Source: Gemmatimonadota bacterium
GTDB taxonomy: Bacteria > Gemmatimonadota > Gemmatimonadetes > Longimicrobiales > Gaopeijiaceae
Assembly (NCBI GenBank): GCA_007126575.1
Contig: SLBA01000002.1
Location: 18,653 to 82,652 of the forward strand
Length of the DNA stretch: 64,000 nt
Reading direction: 5' to 3'
Position numbers and translations under genes: made by a program. Each line of letters starts with the position of its first letter. The first letter of the stretch is position 1. Shown piece by piece: positions 56,470-64,000 of the stretch. The notes beneath the pieces were generated by a model. The model was not told the origin of the DNA. It did no database searches and worked only from the letters and a program-made list of their open reading frames with translations.

Positions 56470-56706
56470 ATGGCGAGACGAACCGAGAAGAAAGGAAGAC
56501 GGCGGTCGAAGGCCCCTGCGCCCGAGTCGAGAACCGGTGAACCCGGCCCCCTGGGGCTCACGCGAGCCGGACTGGGCCTCGGCGCGGCCGGGGTGCTGGT
56601 CGCCATCCTCGGATTCTGGCTGATCGCCCAGGGCTCGATCACCGCGGCCCCACTCCTTCTCGTTCTGGCCTACCTGGTCCTTATTCCGCTGGCATTGATC
56701 CGTTGA
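56470..56706 (+). CDS. Small two-helix membrane protein
   Basis: 78 aa. A basic, disordered N-terminus (MARRTEKKGRRRSK) is followed by two hydrophobic helices (about 30-53 and 58-77) separated by a short turn. This resembles small DUF3098-like membrane proteins, but the match is not certain. It begins 12 bases after the metallopeptidase gene in the same direction and ends 59 bases before tRNA-Val. The ATG has a weak upstream Shine-Dalgarno. Confidence 0.7.
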   Translation: MARRTEKKGRRRSKAPAPESRTGEPGPLGLTRAGLGLGAAGVLVAILGFWLIAQGSITAAPLLLVLAYLVLIPLALIR

Positions 56707-56765
56707 GGGCATGGCTCGGGTCGCCCGGCGAAACCCGTGGGCCCGGCCTCCGAACGACATACAAC

Positions 56766-56840
56766 GGGCGCGTAGCTCAGTTGGTTTAGAGCGCCTGCCT
56801 TACAAGCAGGAAGTCGGGGGTTCGAATCCCTCCGCGCCCA
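56766..56840 (+). tRNA. tRNA-Val (TAC anticodon)
   Basis: A 75-nt cloverleaf. The acceptor stem is GGGCGCG/CGCGCCC, the D arm runs GCTC...GAGC, and the anticodon arm is CCTGC-CTTACAA-GCAGG with anticodon TAC. The variable loop is AAGTC, the T arm is GGGGG-TTCGAAT-CCCTC, and the discriminator is A. CCA is not encoded. I see no convincing -35/-10 pair upstream. It marks the boundary between the core operons and the accessory-looking patch, though no repeat of its 3' end is found downstream. Confidence 0.96.
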
Positions 56841-57102
56841 CTCGCTTTTCGCGATATCGGGAATTCCGCAATAAACGGTGCATGAGAATTTGTACTGGGT
56901 GAGGCTTACCCGGCCGATGAAGGGCCATTTCTCTCGTGCACCTGTCAGACCCAGATGGAACCGAGCCCTCCCCCTCTTCAGGTTGTTGGGCTCTCATTCT
57001 ACCTGGACTCGCGTGCCGGGCCGAGGCACGGCAAACTCGTCGATGCCGTCATGGCTCTGGAGTCCGAGACCCGTATGCTCGTCGGGTACGCCTGCGCTCG
57101 CT
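56841..57102. other. Non-coding gap after tRNA-Val
   Basis: 262 bases, visibly lower in G+C than the neighbouring operons. It holds TTCCGCAATAAACGG and other AT-rich stretches. A short frame from 56955 reads LSFYLDSRAGPRHGKLVDAVM, but it runs into the convergent serine hydrolase and lacks a Shine-Dalgarno, so I do not call it. No attachment-site duplication of the tRNA is seen. Confidence 0.5.
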
Positions 57103-58749
57103 TCAGTTGGGAGCTGCTGAAGAAATGCGGGGCGAGACCGTGGGGAAGACCAGGGCGCCGATTTCCGTGACGGTCGGATCAAGACCACCGGTCCGATCAA
57201 AGTGCGCGAAGCCATCCACGATCGCTCCGGTCACCCGTCCTCGGGTGTCGATGTCGAAGCGGACGAATGTGCGGCCGGCTCCGGGCGTCCTCCATTCGGC
57301 ACGAAAGATGTCCTGGTGCCATGGCTCGAGATCGGCCACATACTCGGGCGAATAATGGAGGACCAGGCGCCCGGCCTCGGGATCCGCGCTCGTGGATTGA
57401 CCGCCCGTAGCAGCTTCGGCGTCCGCGGCCCCGCCCTCGTGTGTGATCCGCATTTCGCCAAAGAGTGCATCGTCGTAGTGCCCCGTGTACCGGTCGAGCG
57501 GGAGGGACGGACCGACCCCTTCGATCCGTGATCCCTCGAGCTCGGCCGCCGACCGGGCGGACGCCTCCTGGCTGCGTTCGGCCAATTCGAGATACTCGGC
57601 GCTCCAGTCGTGGGGCACCCGGCCCTGCAGCGCGTCGAGAACCCAGTGCGTGACGGCCAGCTGCAAATTGCTCGAGCTCAGATTGGCCATCGCCACCACC
57701 CCGATGTCTTCCGCGGGCACCATGGTCACTTGGGTCCGGGTGTAGTTGATCGACCCCGAGTGATGCACGAGCTTGCGGCCGTGCAGATCCTGCACCCTCC
57801 AACCGAGTGCGTACGCCGCGAAATGGTTCGTCGGATGCATGCGGGCGGTCGTCGAGTCGATCGAGATCACCGTTTCGGGCTGGTACAACTCCGCAAACCG
57901 GGCTTCGTCGATCAGTCGCCCGTTGCTCGTGGTTCCTCCCCTCAGGTGCAGCCGAATCCACTGGGCCATGTCGTGCACGCTCGACCATGCCGCCCCGGCC
58001 CCCCCGATCGCATCGTAGTCTCGCCGCGGAATCGCATGCACCTCTCCGTCGATTCGGGTATGGGAATGCGCCGAGTTCCCACGCGCCTCCACTACCGCAG
58101 CCCGGGTCGTGCTCCGGGCCATGCCCAGCGGCCCGAAGATCCGTGACTCGAGAAAGTCGTCCCAGCTCATGCCGCTCGCCGCGCCGACCACCTCTCCGGC
58201 AGCGATGTAGAGGATATTGTTGTAGCCGTAGCTTTCTCGAAAGCGATCGACCTGAGGCAGATGCCGGGCGCGGCGAAGGATTTCGGCACGGTCGAACGGA
58301 GAGGCGATCCAGAGGTTGTCCCGCCGGGCCGCGCCGGCTCGGTGCGTAAGCAGGTCGCGCACGGTCAGTTCGCGCGAGACATACGGGTCCGCGACCTCAA
58401 ACCCCGGCAGGTGCTTCGACACCGGATCGTCCCAGGAGAGTCGACCCGCATCCACCAGCATCGCGAGAGCGCCGGTGGTGAAGCCCTTCGTGGTCGACGC
58501 GACTGCGAAGATCGTATGTTCATCGACGGGTTCGCTCGCGCCCAGCCGCGTTTCGCCGTACCCTCGGGCGTAAAGGATAGAGTCGCCCTGGACGACGGCA
58601 AGTGCGAAACCCGGCACCTCCCAGGCTTCCATCGCACGCTCCACGTAGGCATCGAGCCCACCCAGAGGAGAGGGCTGGGCCCAGGCTCGCACCGGGCTCG
58701 ACACCGGCAGAAGGGCCAGAAGAAGCGCGGCCACAAAAATGAAACGCAT
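57103..58749 (-). CDS. Secreted serine hydrolase (class C beta-lactamase family)
   Basis: A 548-aa reverse-strand protein. A signal peptide of about 24 residues (hydrophobic core FVAALLLALLPV, AWA cleavage-like site) points to export. The beta-lactamase/transpeptidase-like domain has SxxK as STTK (85-88) and YxN as YNN (176-178). HSG replaces KTG (in KLVHHSGSIN). A C-terminal domain of about 150 residues, often DUF3471 in this family, follows. It is more likely a D-amino-acid peptidase or esterase than a true beta-lactamase. The ATG at 58749 has AGGAA upstream. It is the only complete gene of the accessory patch, and its strand differs from its neighbours. Confidence 0.88.
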   Translation of the reverse strand: MRFIFVAALLLALLPVSSPVRAWAQPSPLGGLDAYVERAMEAWEVPGFALAVVQGDSILYARGYGETRLGASEPVDEHTIFAVASTTKGFTTGALAMLVDAGRLSWDDPVSKHLPGFEVADPYVSRELTVRDLLTHRAGAARRDNLWIASPFDRAEILRRARHLPQVDRFRESYGYNNILYIAAGEVVGAASGMSWDDFLESRIFGPLGMARSTTRAAVVEARGNSAHSHTRIDGEVHAIPRRDYDAIGGAGAAWSSVHDMAQWIRLHLRGGTTSNGRLIDEARFAELYQPETVISIDSTTARMHPTNHFAAYALGWRVQDLHGRKLVHHSGSINYTRTQVTMVPAEDIGVVAMANLSSSNLQLAVTHWVLDALQGRVPHDWSAEYLELAERSQEASARSAAELEGSRIEGVGPSLPLDRYTGHYDDALFGEMRITHEGGAADAEAATGGQSTSADPEAGRLVLHYSPEYVADLEPWHQDIFRAEWRTPGAGRTFVRFDIDTRGRVTGAIVDGFAHFDRTGGLDPTVTEIGALVFPTVSPRISSAAPN

Positions 58750-59089
58750 CGATTCCTGCGGTGAAAAGAGGCATTCGTCCCGTCCGTGGTTAGCGGCGAG
58801 CGGCCCTCCAACTGTACTGGTCGGCGCGACTATCCGCCAGCGGAGCCACCCCGACCCCTTCCCCGCATGCCCGTGCTGAATCAGGAGAATGAATAGACGC
58901 CAAGGGCATAGGTGTCCGTGAACGGACGCCGGAAGGAGGCAATGAGTCGCCACATGCTCGCTCTGACGACGTGTGTGGTTTACCTTGGCAGGGTCGTTTC
59001 AGGTAGAAGAGTTCGACCATGCGAGGAAAGCTGACAGTCACCTCCAGCAGGTGTAGTGTGATAGGAAGTGGCCGGTACGAACGGCCTGG
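58750..59089. other. Intergenic stretch between serine hydrolase and sigma fragment
   Basis: 340 bases without a supported gene. Codons of the sigma fragment's frame continue upstream to an in-frame TAG at 59054-59056, and beyond it there is no recognisable sigma region 2 start. A 24-codon frame from ATG 59020 has no family features. Two Shine-Dalgarno-like GGAAGGAGG and GCGAGGAAAG elements occur, but neither leads to a convincing gene. Confidence 0.45.
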
Positions 59090-59515
59090 ATGAAGGTGCA
59101 GTGCGGCGAGATCCGGCCGAAGTCTTCACTTCCGAGGGACGAGGAGTTGCTCGACTGGTTCAGGCGGATCGTACGCAACGAGGCTCGCAACCGGCGGCGC
59201 ACTGAACGAATCCGGGACTGCGAACGGCTGGATGAGGTGGAAGAAGCAGCGGCTGAACACTTGGCCGACTCGGATCCATTGCTAGAGGTCATCGTGGCCG
59301 GAGTCGTCAGCGAACTTGCACCTGCCCAGCGAGACGTTGCGACACTTCGCCTACGCGGCTGGCGGCTGGTCGACATCGCGATCGAGACCAAGCGGGCCGA
59401 AGGAACGATGAACCGACCCTGGTACCGAGCAAGGGGAATGCTTCGGATGGCGTTGCGCCCCTGCCTCGACCGGTGGTGCCAGCGTGCTGACAGGGAATCC
59501 GGCGATCACTTTTGA
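59090..59515 (+). pseudogene. N-terminally truncated ECF-type sigma factor fragment
   Basis: A 141-aa reading frame. Residues 71-125 (LAPAQRDVATLRLRGWRLVDIAIETKRAEGTMNRPWYRARGML region) match sigma-70 region 4, with the helix-turn-helix pattern of ECF sigma factors. LLDWFRRIVRNEARN (about 20-35) looks like the end of region 2. The first 40-50 residues of region 2, needed for core binding and -10 recognition, are missing. An in-frame TAG lies 34 bases upstream of the ATG, and no intact alternative start exists. I therefore read it as a truncated or decayed gene, though expression as a region-4 protein cannot be excluded. Confidence 0.6.
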
Positions 59516-59786
59516 GCCGCTGTCATCCTTCTTTTGTGGGGCGTCACAGCTGGTAATGAAGGCCGACGTACGTATGCGGCTGTAGCTTGACCTTTCGGCT
59601 CGGGAGAGCGGGAGAATGAACGACATGACGCGGTGGCTCGGTGGGTCGATCCTGGGATCGGTCCCATTTCTGGGGAACTCGTCACTTCCGGGTGGCAAGG
59701 CCATCATCCCGCGGGTGTGGGCCCAATGTAGCACATCGAAGCCGCGCTCACCCCTTGCGCCGAGCCGCCATTCTGCCGCTCTTTAG

Positions 59787-59974
59787 AAGGCTGTTGCAGA
59801 AATACAGGGTGCTCCGGGCCGCAACCCCCCCGGCCCCCTCGGGTTGGGGCCGCAGGGGCCCCCCGCGGTCGTTGGCTCGCCTCGACGTAGCCACCGCTAT
59901 GCCTTCAGCGAGCCGCCTACGAGTGGGCTCCCTGGGGCTCCCAACGGTGCACCCTGTATTTCTTCAACAGCCTT
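59787..59974. mobile_element. MITE-like element with 26-bp terminal inverted repeats
   Basis: The left end AAGGCTGTTGCAGAAATACA... (59787-59812) and the right end, read in reverse complement (59974-59949), agree at 25 of 26 positions; the sole difference is C versus A at position 11. The 136-bp interior is G+C-rich and holds a GGCTCGC...GCGAGCC pair (59874-59880 and 59908-59914). No transposase frame is inside. Ends beginning GGCTGTTG are known from some DDE-transposase IS families, possibly IS1182-like, but I cannot assign one. No clear target-site duplication is visible. Confidence 0.75.
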
Positions 59975-59975
59975 T

Positions 59976-60015
59976 CAAGGCCGGTCCGAAAGGTTGGTCC
60001 GGCCGCGAGGCCTTG
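59976..60015. repeat. Inverted repeat between MITE and lipoprotein gene
   Basis: CAAGGCC (59976-59982) is complementary to GGCCTTG (60009-60015). Inside it, GGCCGG and CCGGCC form a competing pair. A 40-base structured element results. It is directly next to the MITE right end. Role unknown; it could be a cruciform or RNA hairpin. Confidence 0.4.
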
Positions 60016-60098
60016 GCGAGCGAGGAAAAGTCACCGAGCCCTCATCTCGTCTGGCCGGACCATTCGGGCCTGACTGAACTTCACCGAGGAGGCGGACG

Positions 60099-60575
60099 AT
60101 GCGTGTATCGGTTTCCGGTCCCGAACGGCCGGCTCTTTCGGCAATGCTCCCCGCGATTCTCGCGGGGAAGGGGGCGCCGATGGCGGCCGTCCTCGTCCTG
60201 GCCCTGCTCTCGGTCGGGTGCGCTCCCTTCGGACTGGGGGAGTCGGAGCCCGAGATTCTCCGGATTGATGGAGAGTACACGGGCACCCTGAGCATCCAGG
60301 GCCAGCAGCTCTTCGGGTCGTTGACGATCGATCAGGAGGCCGATCACCTGGAGCTGAGCTTCCACTTCGCCGAGGCCGGGATCCAGGCGTCGGGGGAGGG
60401 ACGGGTGACGCCCTCGGGGTTCAGCGCCGATGTGCCGTACGCGATCACCTGTCCGGGTGAGGCGACCTTCGAAGGGATCAAGGACCCGAGGGACCGGGCC
60501 CTGTCGGGGAATGTCTCGGTCTCGGACTGCAATGGGACGAGCAGCGGGACCTTCCGCTTCTCACCGCGCCGATGA
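60099..60575 (+). CDS. Hypothetical lipoprotein
   Basis: 158 aa. The hydrophobic segment AAVLVLALLSVGC (29-41) ends in a lipobox with C41 as the lipidation site. The mature part is a small beta-rich domain (GEYTGTLSIQGQQLFGSLTI, LELSFHFAEAG) that could bind a ligand or form a barrel. Two further cysteines (CPGE and DCNG) may form a disulfide. ATG 60099 is supported by GAGGAGG 7 bases upstream. ATG 60180 would give a shorter signal lacking basic residues. Family not recognised. Confidence 0.75.
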   Translation: MRVSVSGPERPALSAMLPAILAGKGAPMAAVLVLALLSVGCAPFGLGESEPEILRIDGEYTGTLSIQGQQLFGSLTIDQEADHLELSFHFAEAGIQASGEGRVTPSGFSADVPYAITCPGEATFEGIKDPRDRALSGNVSVSDCNGTSSGTFRFSPRR

Positions 60576-60585
60576 CGGGGTGCGA

Positions 60586-61458
60586 ATGAGGGTCCTGATC
60601 GCCGGGTGCGGGTATGTGGGTACCGAGCTGGGGCTCCGTCTCGGGGCCGAGGGGCACGAGGTTTGGGGGCTCCGGCGCGATCCTTCGGTGCTTCCGGAAC
60701 CGATCCGCCCCCTGGCCGCCGACCTTCTCGACCCCCACCTGGCGGAGCGCCTTCCCGAGGTGGACCAGGTCGTCTACGCCGCGGCGGCCAATGTCTCGAG
60801 TGCCGAGGGCTACCGCGCCATCTACGTGCGGGGGGTCGAGAACCTGCTCGCCGCCCTCACCCGCTCGGCCGGTACCGGGATCGAGCGCTTCCTCTTCGTC
60901 TCGTCGACCGCCGTCTACGGAGACAGCGGGGGAGACTGGGTCGACGAGCGGACCCCGCCCGCTCCCGAGAACTTCCGGGGCTCCGAGGTCCTCGACGGCG
61001 AACACACCACCCTCGAGTCCCCGATTCCCGCGACCGTCCTCCGCCTCGGCGGCATCTACGGTCCCGGGCGCACCCGGCTCATCGAGATGGTCCGCCAGGG
61101 CCGGGCCCGCTGCCCCGGCGAGGGCCCGATCTGGTCGAACCGGATCCACCGCGACGATGCGGCGGGGGCCCTCCAGCACCTCCTGACCCTTCCCGCCCTC
61201 GAGCCGGTCTACCTGGGGGTCGACGATCACCCGACACCCCTCTGTGAGGTCTATCGGGGGGTGGCCGAGATGGTCGGCGCACCCGAGCCGACGGTCGACC
61301 CCGGGCTGGGGCGCGACCGATCGAACAAGCGCTGCTCGAACCGGCTCCTGCGCGAGTCGGGCTTCACCTTCGCGTATCCCTCCTTCCGTGAGGGATACCG
61401 AGCGCTGCTCGCCACCGAGGCGGGAGAGGGGGAGGCAGGGGAGCGGCAGGACCGGTGA
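60586..61458 (+). CDS. NAD(P)-binding SDR-type epimerase/dehydratase (YeeZ-like)
   Basis: A 290-aa extended-SDR protein. The dinucleotide motif is LIAGCGYVGTELGLRL (about 4-19). The core includes VVYAAAANVS, FLFVSSTAVYGDSGGDWVDE, VLRLGGIYGPGR and WSNRIHRDDAAGAL. The usual YxxxK catalytic pair is not obvious: the position after VYGD has GEHTTLE, as in YeeZ-like proteins. The substrate is unknown; sugar-nucleotide epimerases are the nearest well-known relatives. The ATG is 10 bases after the lipoprotein gene. The stop overlaps the transporter gene (GTGA). Confidence 0.85.
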   Translation: MRVLIAGCGYVGTELGLRLGAEGHEVWGLRRDPSVLPEPIRPLAADLLDPHLAERLPEVDQVVYAAAANVSSAEGYRAIYVRGVENLLAALTRSAGTGIERFLFVSSTAVYGDSGGDWVDERTPPAPENFRGSEVLDGEHTTLESPIPATVLRLGGIYGPGRTRLIEMVRQGRARCPGEGPIWSNRIHRDDAAGALQHLLTLPALEPVYLGVDDHPTPLCEVYRGVAEMVGAPEPTVDPGLGRDRSNKRCSNRLLRESGFTFAYPSFREGYRALLATEAGEGEAGERQDR

Positions 61459-63113
61459 GCCTCGCGGTCCTCGCCGTCATCCTGGGTGGCGTCGGGATCT
61501 TCCTGACCGGGATCATCCTCCTGACCGAGGGGCTCAAGGCCTCGGCGGGCGACGCCCTCCGCTCAGGTCTGCAGCGCTTCGCCCGCTCCCCGGCACGGGC
61601 CGTGGGCTCCGGCGCCGCGGTCACCGCCCTCGTCCAGTCGTCGTCGGCGACCACGATCACCACGATCGGGTTCGTGAGCGCGGGGCTTCTCACCTTCCCC
61701 CAGGCGGTGGGGCTGATCTTCGGCGCCAACCTCGGGACCACGAGCACGGGCTGGATCGTGTCCCTGCTCGGCCTCAAGATCTCGGTCGGGGCCATCGCGC
61801 TGCCCCTCGTGGGCGTCGGCGCCCTGATCCGTCTCCTGGGCCGCGAGCGGGTCGCGCACGCGGGGATGGCGCTCGTCGGCTTCGGCCTGATCTTCGTGGG
61901 GATCGACACCCTGCAGGTGGGAATGGAGGGGCTGGCCGAATCGCTGGACCCAGGGTCCTTTCCCGGTGCCACCCTGACCGGGCGGATCCTCCTGGTGGGG
62001 ATCGGCCTCGTGATGACGGTGGTGATGCAGTCCTCGTCCGCGGCGGTCGCCACCACCCTGACCGCGCTGCACTCCGGCACGATCGGGCTGGACCAGGCCG
62101 CACTCCTCGTGATCGGGCAGAACCTGGGGACCACGGTGAAGGCGGCGCTCGCCGCGATCGGGGGGTCGGTCCCCGTGCGGCGGACCGCCGCCGCACACAT
62201 CCTGTTCAACGTGTTCACGGCGGCGCTGGGGCTCGTCTTCCTGCCCCTCCTGCTGGCCGGATCGGTCGCCGTGGTCGGCGACGGGGATCCGGCGGTGGCG
62301 ATCGCGCTCTTCCACAGCGCCTTCAACCTCCTGGGGGTCGTGGTCCTCTTTCCCTTCCTGACCCCCTTCGCGGGCTGGGTGGAACGGCTCGTCCCCGAGA
62401 CCCGCATCCGACTCACCCGCTCCCTCGACCCCTCGCTCACCGAGATCCCCTCGGTGGCCGTCGAAGCGGCCCGTCGGGCCGGCGTCGAGATCGCACACGA
62501 ACTCTTCGAAGAGGGGGCGGACGCGCTCGACCACGTCACGGTCCGGGGGCGTGGCGGGGGGTCCGACGAGGAGTCGGTGGGCGAGGCGCTCATCCGCCTG
62601 CGGGCCTTTCTGACGAGCATTCACACCCCCATGGGGGAGCGTGAACTCTTTGGGCGGCACCTGGCGACCCTTCACGCGACCGATCACCTGGAGCGCTATC
62701 GAAGGGCGCTCCTCGATTCGGGCGAGGTCGACCCCGAGCTCGGCGTCCGAGCGTCGAGGGCGCTGCGAGGCTGGCGCGGACGCATCGACCTCGACCAGGA
62801 GTCACCGGCCGATCCGGCCGAACTCGAGAGCTGCTCCGCGGCCGTGGCCACCGAACGAAAGGAGCGTCGGGCCCGGCTCCTGCAGGAAGCGGCGGCGGGA
62901 ACGCTCGACGCCGAGGCGATCCGACGCGAAGTGGATGGCCTTCTACGCCTCGACCGCCTGATGTACCACGCCTGGCGGGCGGCGCACCACCTGGGGCGGG
63001 CGGCCCCGGATCAGGAGGGAGCGGCCTGGGACGAGGTGCCGGAGGCGGAGGCCACTCCGGCCTCCAGCGATGGAGCCGAAGCGGCCACCGGCGAGCCGAA
63101 GCCCAGCGTCTGA
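61455..63113 (+). CDS. Na/Pi cotransporter family protein
   Basis: A 552-aa inner-membrane protein of the NptA/PhoU-domain type. Two inverted repeats each contain QSSSAT or QSSSAA (61-66 and near 190) and the motif GANLGTT or GQNLGTT (90-96, near 218), the hallmark of Na+-phosphate symporters. The first 320 residues hold about eight membrane helices. The last 220 form a soluble helical PhoU-like domain with a disordered tail. The GTG overlaps the SDR stop. The 3' end overlaps the convergent ABC ATPase gene by 103 bases. Confidence 0.92.
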   Translation: MSLAVLAVILGGVGIFLTGIILLTEGLKASAGDALRSGLQRFARSPARAVGSGAAVTALVQSSSATTITTIGFVSAGLLTFPQAVGLIFGANLGTTSTGWIVSLLGLKISVGAIALPLVGVGALIRLLGRERVAHAGMALVGFGLIFVGIDTLQVGMEGLAESLDPGSFPGATLTGRILLVGIGLVMTVVMQSSSAAVATTLTALHSGTIGLDQAALLVIGQNLGTTVKAALAAIGGSVPVRRTAAAHILFNVFTAALGLVFLPLLLAGSVAVVGDGDPAVAIALFHSAFNLLGVVVLFPFLTPFAGWVERLVPETRIRLTRSLDPSLTEIPSVAVEAARRAGVEIAHELFEEGADALDHVTVRGRGGGSDEESVGEALIRLRAFLTSIHTPMGERELFGRHLATLHATDHLERYRRALLDSGEVDPELGVRASRALRGWRGRIDLDQESPADPAELESCSAAVATERKERRARLLQEAAAGTLDAEAIRREVDGLLRLDRLMYHAWRAAHHLGRAAPDQEGAAWDEVPEAEATPASSDGAEAATGEPKPSV

Positions 63114-64000
63114 CACGCATTCCGGACGACCGATGCGAAATCGGGGTCCAGTCGGAAGGAGAGCTGCTCCCCCACGGCGTACCCGCGCGAGGGCGGCAGG
63201 TGGATCACGAGCTTGCGATCCCCGCCGTGCGCCGAGGGGATCGCCACCTCGGCCTCGACGTGGGCGCCCGTGTACACCGTCGAGAGGATCCGCCCGCGAA
63301 GCCCCCCGGCCTCGCTCGCCTCGAAGCCGTCGGGCCGAACCGAGACCATCACCTGGGTGCCGTTGGGCATTCCCAGGCGGTCGACCCTGCAGAAGGACCC
63401 GAAGTCGGTCAGCACGCAGCCGTTCTCGTTCTGGACCACGCCCTGCAGGAGGTTGGTCCGACCCACGAAGGTGGCCACGAAGACCGACTCGGGATGTTTG
63501 TAGATCTCGCGCGGTGAGCCCACCTGCTCGATCCGTCCCTGGTTCATCACGGCCACCCGGTCCGAGATCGCCAGGGCGTCCCGCTGGTCATGGCTGACGA
63601 AGATGCAGGTCACATTGGCGCGGCGCAGGATCTCGACGACCTCGTCGCGGACCTGGTCGCGCAGGTGCGCGTCGAGGTTCGAGAAGGGCTCGTCCATCAG
63701 CACGAGGAGGGGCTCCGGGGCGATCGCGCGGGCGAGTGCCACCCGCTGCTGCTGCCCCCCTGAAAGCTCGTGCGGATATCGGTTGAAATAGGGCCCGAGG
63801 TCGAGGATCTCGAGGACCTCCGAGGCGCGCTTCTTACGCTCCCGCCGCGGGACCGCGTCCAGGCCGAACATCACGTTGCGGCCGACCGTCAGGTGGGGGA
63901 AGAGGGCGTAGTCCTGAAAGACCATCCCGATCCCCCGCTTCTCGGGGGGAAGCCAGTCCGAGGGGCCGGCGGCGACCCGCCCACCCACCCGGATGATCCC
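63011..64000 (-). CDS. ABC transporter ATP-binding protein (partial, PotA/FbpC type)
   Basis: Reverse-strand gene cut by the window edge. The N-terminal part with Walker A lies beyond 64000. Visible are the Q-loop GMVFQDYALFPHLTV, signature LSGGQQQRVALARA, Walker B LLVLMDEPFSNLD and H-loop FVSHDQRDA. IYKHPESVFVATFVGRTN leads into a C-terminal TOBE-type domain. This pattern is that of spermidine/putrescine, Fe3+ or sulfate importer ATPases. The Ala/Ser-rich C-terminus is encoded antisense to the transporter tail. The permease genes would be outside the window. Confidence 0.9.
   Translation of the reverse strand, partial: GIIRVGGRVAAGPSDWLPPEKRGIGMVFQDYALFPHLTVGRNVMFGLDAVPRRERKKRASEVLEILDLGPYFNRYPHELSGGQQQRVALARAIAPEPLLVLMDEPFSNLDAHLRDQVRDEVVEILRRANVTCIFVSHDQRDALAISDRVAVMNQGRIEQVGSPREIYKHPESVFVATFVGRTNLLQGVVQNENGCVLTDFGSFCRVDRLGMPNGTQVMVSVRPDGFEASEAGGLRGRILSTVYTGAHVEAEVAIPSAHGGDRKLVIHLPPSRGYAVGEQLSFRLDPDFASVVRNACQTLGFGSPVAASAPSLEAGVASASGTSSQAAPS

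Larger units (their letters stand above)
59516..60098. other. 583-base gene-free stretch containing a MITE-like element
   Basis: No supported coding sequence. The left half (59516-59786) is lower in G+C and holds only chance frames. The 188-bp MITE-like element follows, then a self-complementary region (59976-60015) and the GAGGAGG Shine-Dalgarno of the lipoprotein gene. Confidence 0.55.

Noticed and set aside
56955..57170. Short + strand frame after tRNA-Val containing LSFYLDSRAGPRHGKLVDAV
   Set aside because: No Shine-Dalgarno, no family match I can name, and its 3' end runs into the convergent serine hydrolase gene. It could be a relic but cannot be supported.
57103..58749. True class C beta-lactamase (resistance gene)
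   Set aside because: SxxK and YxN are present, but HSG replaces KTG and there is a large extra C-terminal domain, which fits general serine hydrolases better.
56821..60098. Direct repeat of the tRNA-Val 3' end as an attachment site
   Set aside because: I looked for CCCTCCGCGCC downstream and found no copy; no integrase is present either.

Overview
This 64 kb window is gene-dense, very high-G+C bacterial DNA with ordinary core genes, almost all on the + strand. The mix suggests a Gram-negative, aerobic, non-model phylum. It combines an ExbB/ExbD/ExbD/TonB operon with DivIVA, a SpoIIAA/SpoIIAB/SpoIIE-like partner-switching set, CdaA, a eukaryote-like (type 2) IleRS, a Minf_1886-family protein and many GTG or TTG starts. 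Gemmatimonadota is my best guess from this combination. That is inference, and no rRNA is present to settle it.

Layout. 1-6.7 kb: obg, dprA, a HemW-like protein, hrcA, dnaJ and prmA. 6.7-7.6 kb: a reverse-strand hypothetical gene and a HIT hydrolase. 7.7-17.2 kb: a long replication, repair and metabolism operon (YqeY-like, mutS2, dnaG, zinc-ribbon coiled coil, recJ, rsmD, coaD, pta). 17.3-20.7 kb: STAS, anti-sigma kinase and PP2C phosphatase genes, then rsmA. 20.7-23.2 kb: rex behind a perfect Rex operator, a DnaQ-like exonuclease and a metallo-hydrolase. 23.3-30.4 kb: acyl-CoA and amino-acid metabolism (thiolase, 3-hydroxyacyl-CoA dehydrogenase, acyl-CoA dehydrogenase, leucine-type dehydrogenase, glyA) and small proteins. 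30.4-35.5 kb: nnr, thiL, plsC, eno, ftsB and a tRNA with a CAT anticodon. 35.7-43 kb: hypothetical, glycerophosphodiesterase, tilS, hpt, ftsH, folP and cdaA. 43-45.6 kb: exbB-exbD-exbD-tonB between a strong promoter and a strong terminator. 45.7-51.3 kb: yggS-like, divIVA, ileS and rluD. 51.3-56.7 kb: a compact cluster of a Roadblock/LC7 protein, a tandem DnaA-like AAA+ protein, a PATAN/TPR protein, a membrane metallopeptidase and a small membrane protein. 56.8-60.1 kb: an accessory-looking patch beside tRNA-Val holding a reverse-strand serine hydrolase, a sigma-factor fragment and a MITE-like element. 60.1-64 kb: lipoprotein, SDR, Na/Pi symporter and a reverse-strand ABC ATPase cut by the window edge.

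How the genes work together. More than twenty junctions are 4-base stop/start overlaps (ATGA, GTGA or TTGA), so most genes are translated as coupled operons. Real promoters are few. The clearest are TTGACA-N17-TACATT before exbB and TTGACA-N17-TAGCCT before the CAT-anticodon tRNA.

Three things stand out. First, a HemW homologue that has lost the radical-SAM cysteines. Second, a fused double DnaA-like AAA+ protein, with a dead second half and no DNA-binding domain, set between Roadblock and PATAN proteins. Third, an IleRS whose HIGH motif reads GLHH, the swapped GXHH form. Function statements come from motifs read in the translations. No database search was possible.
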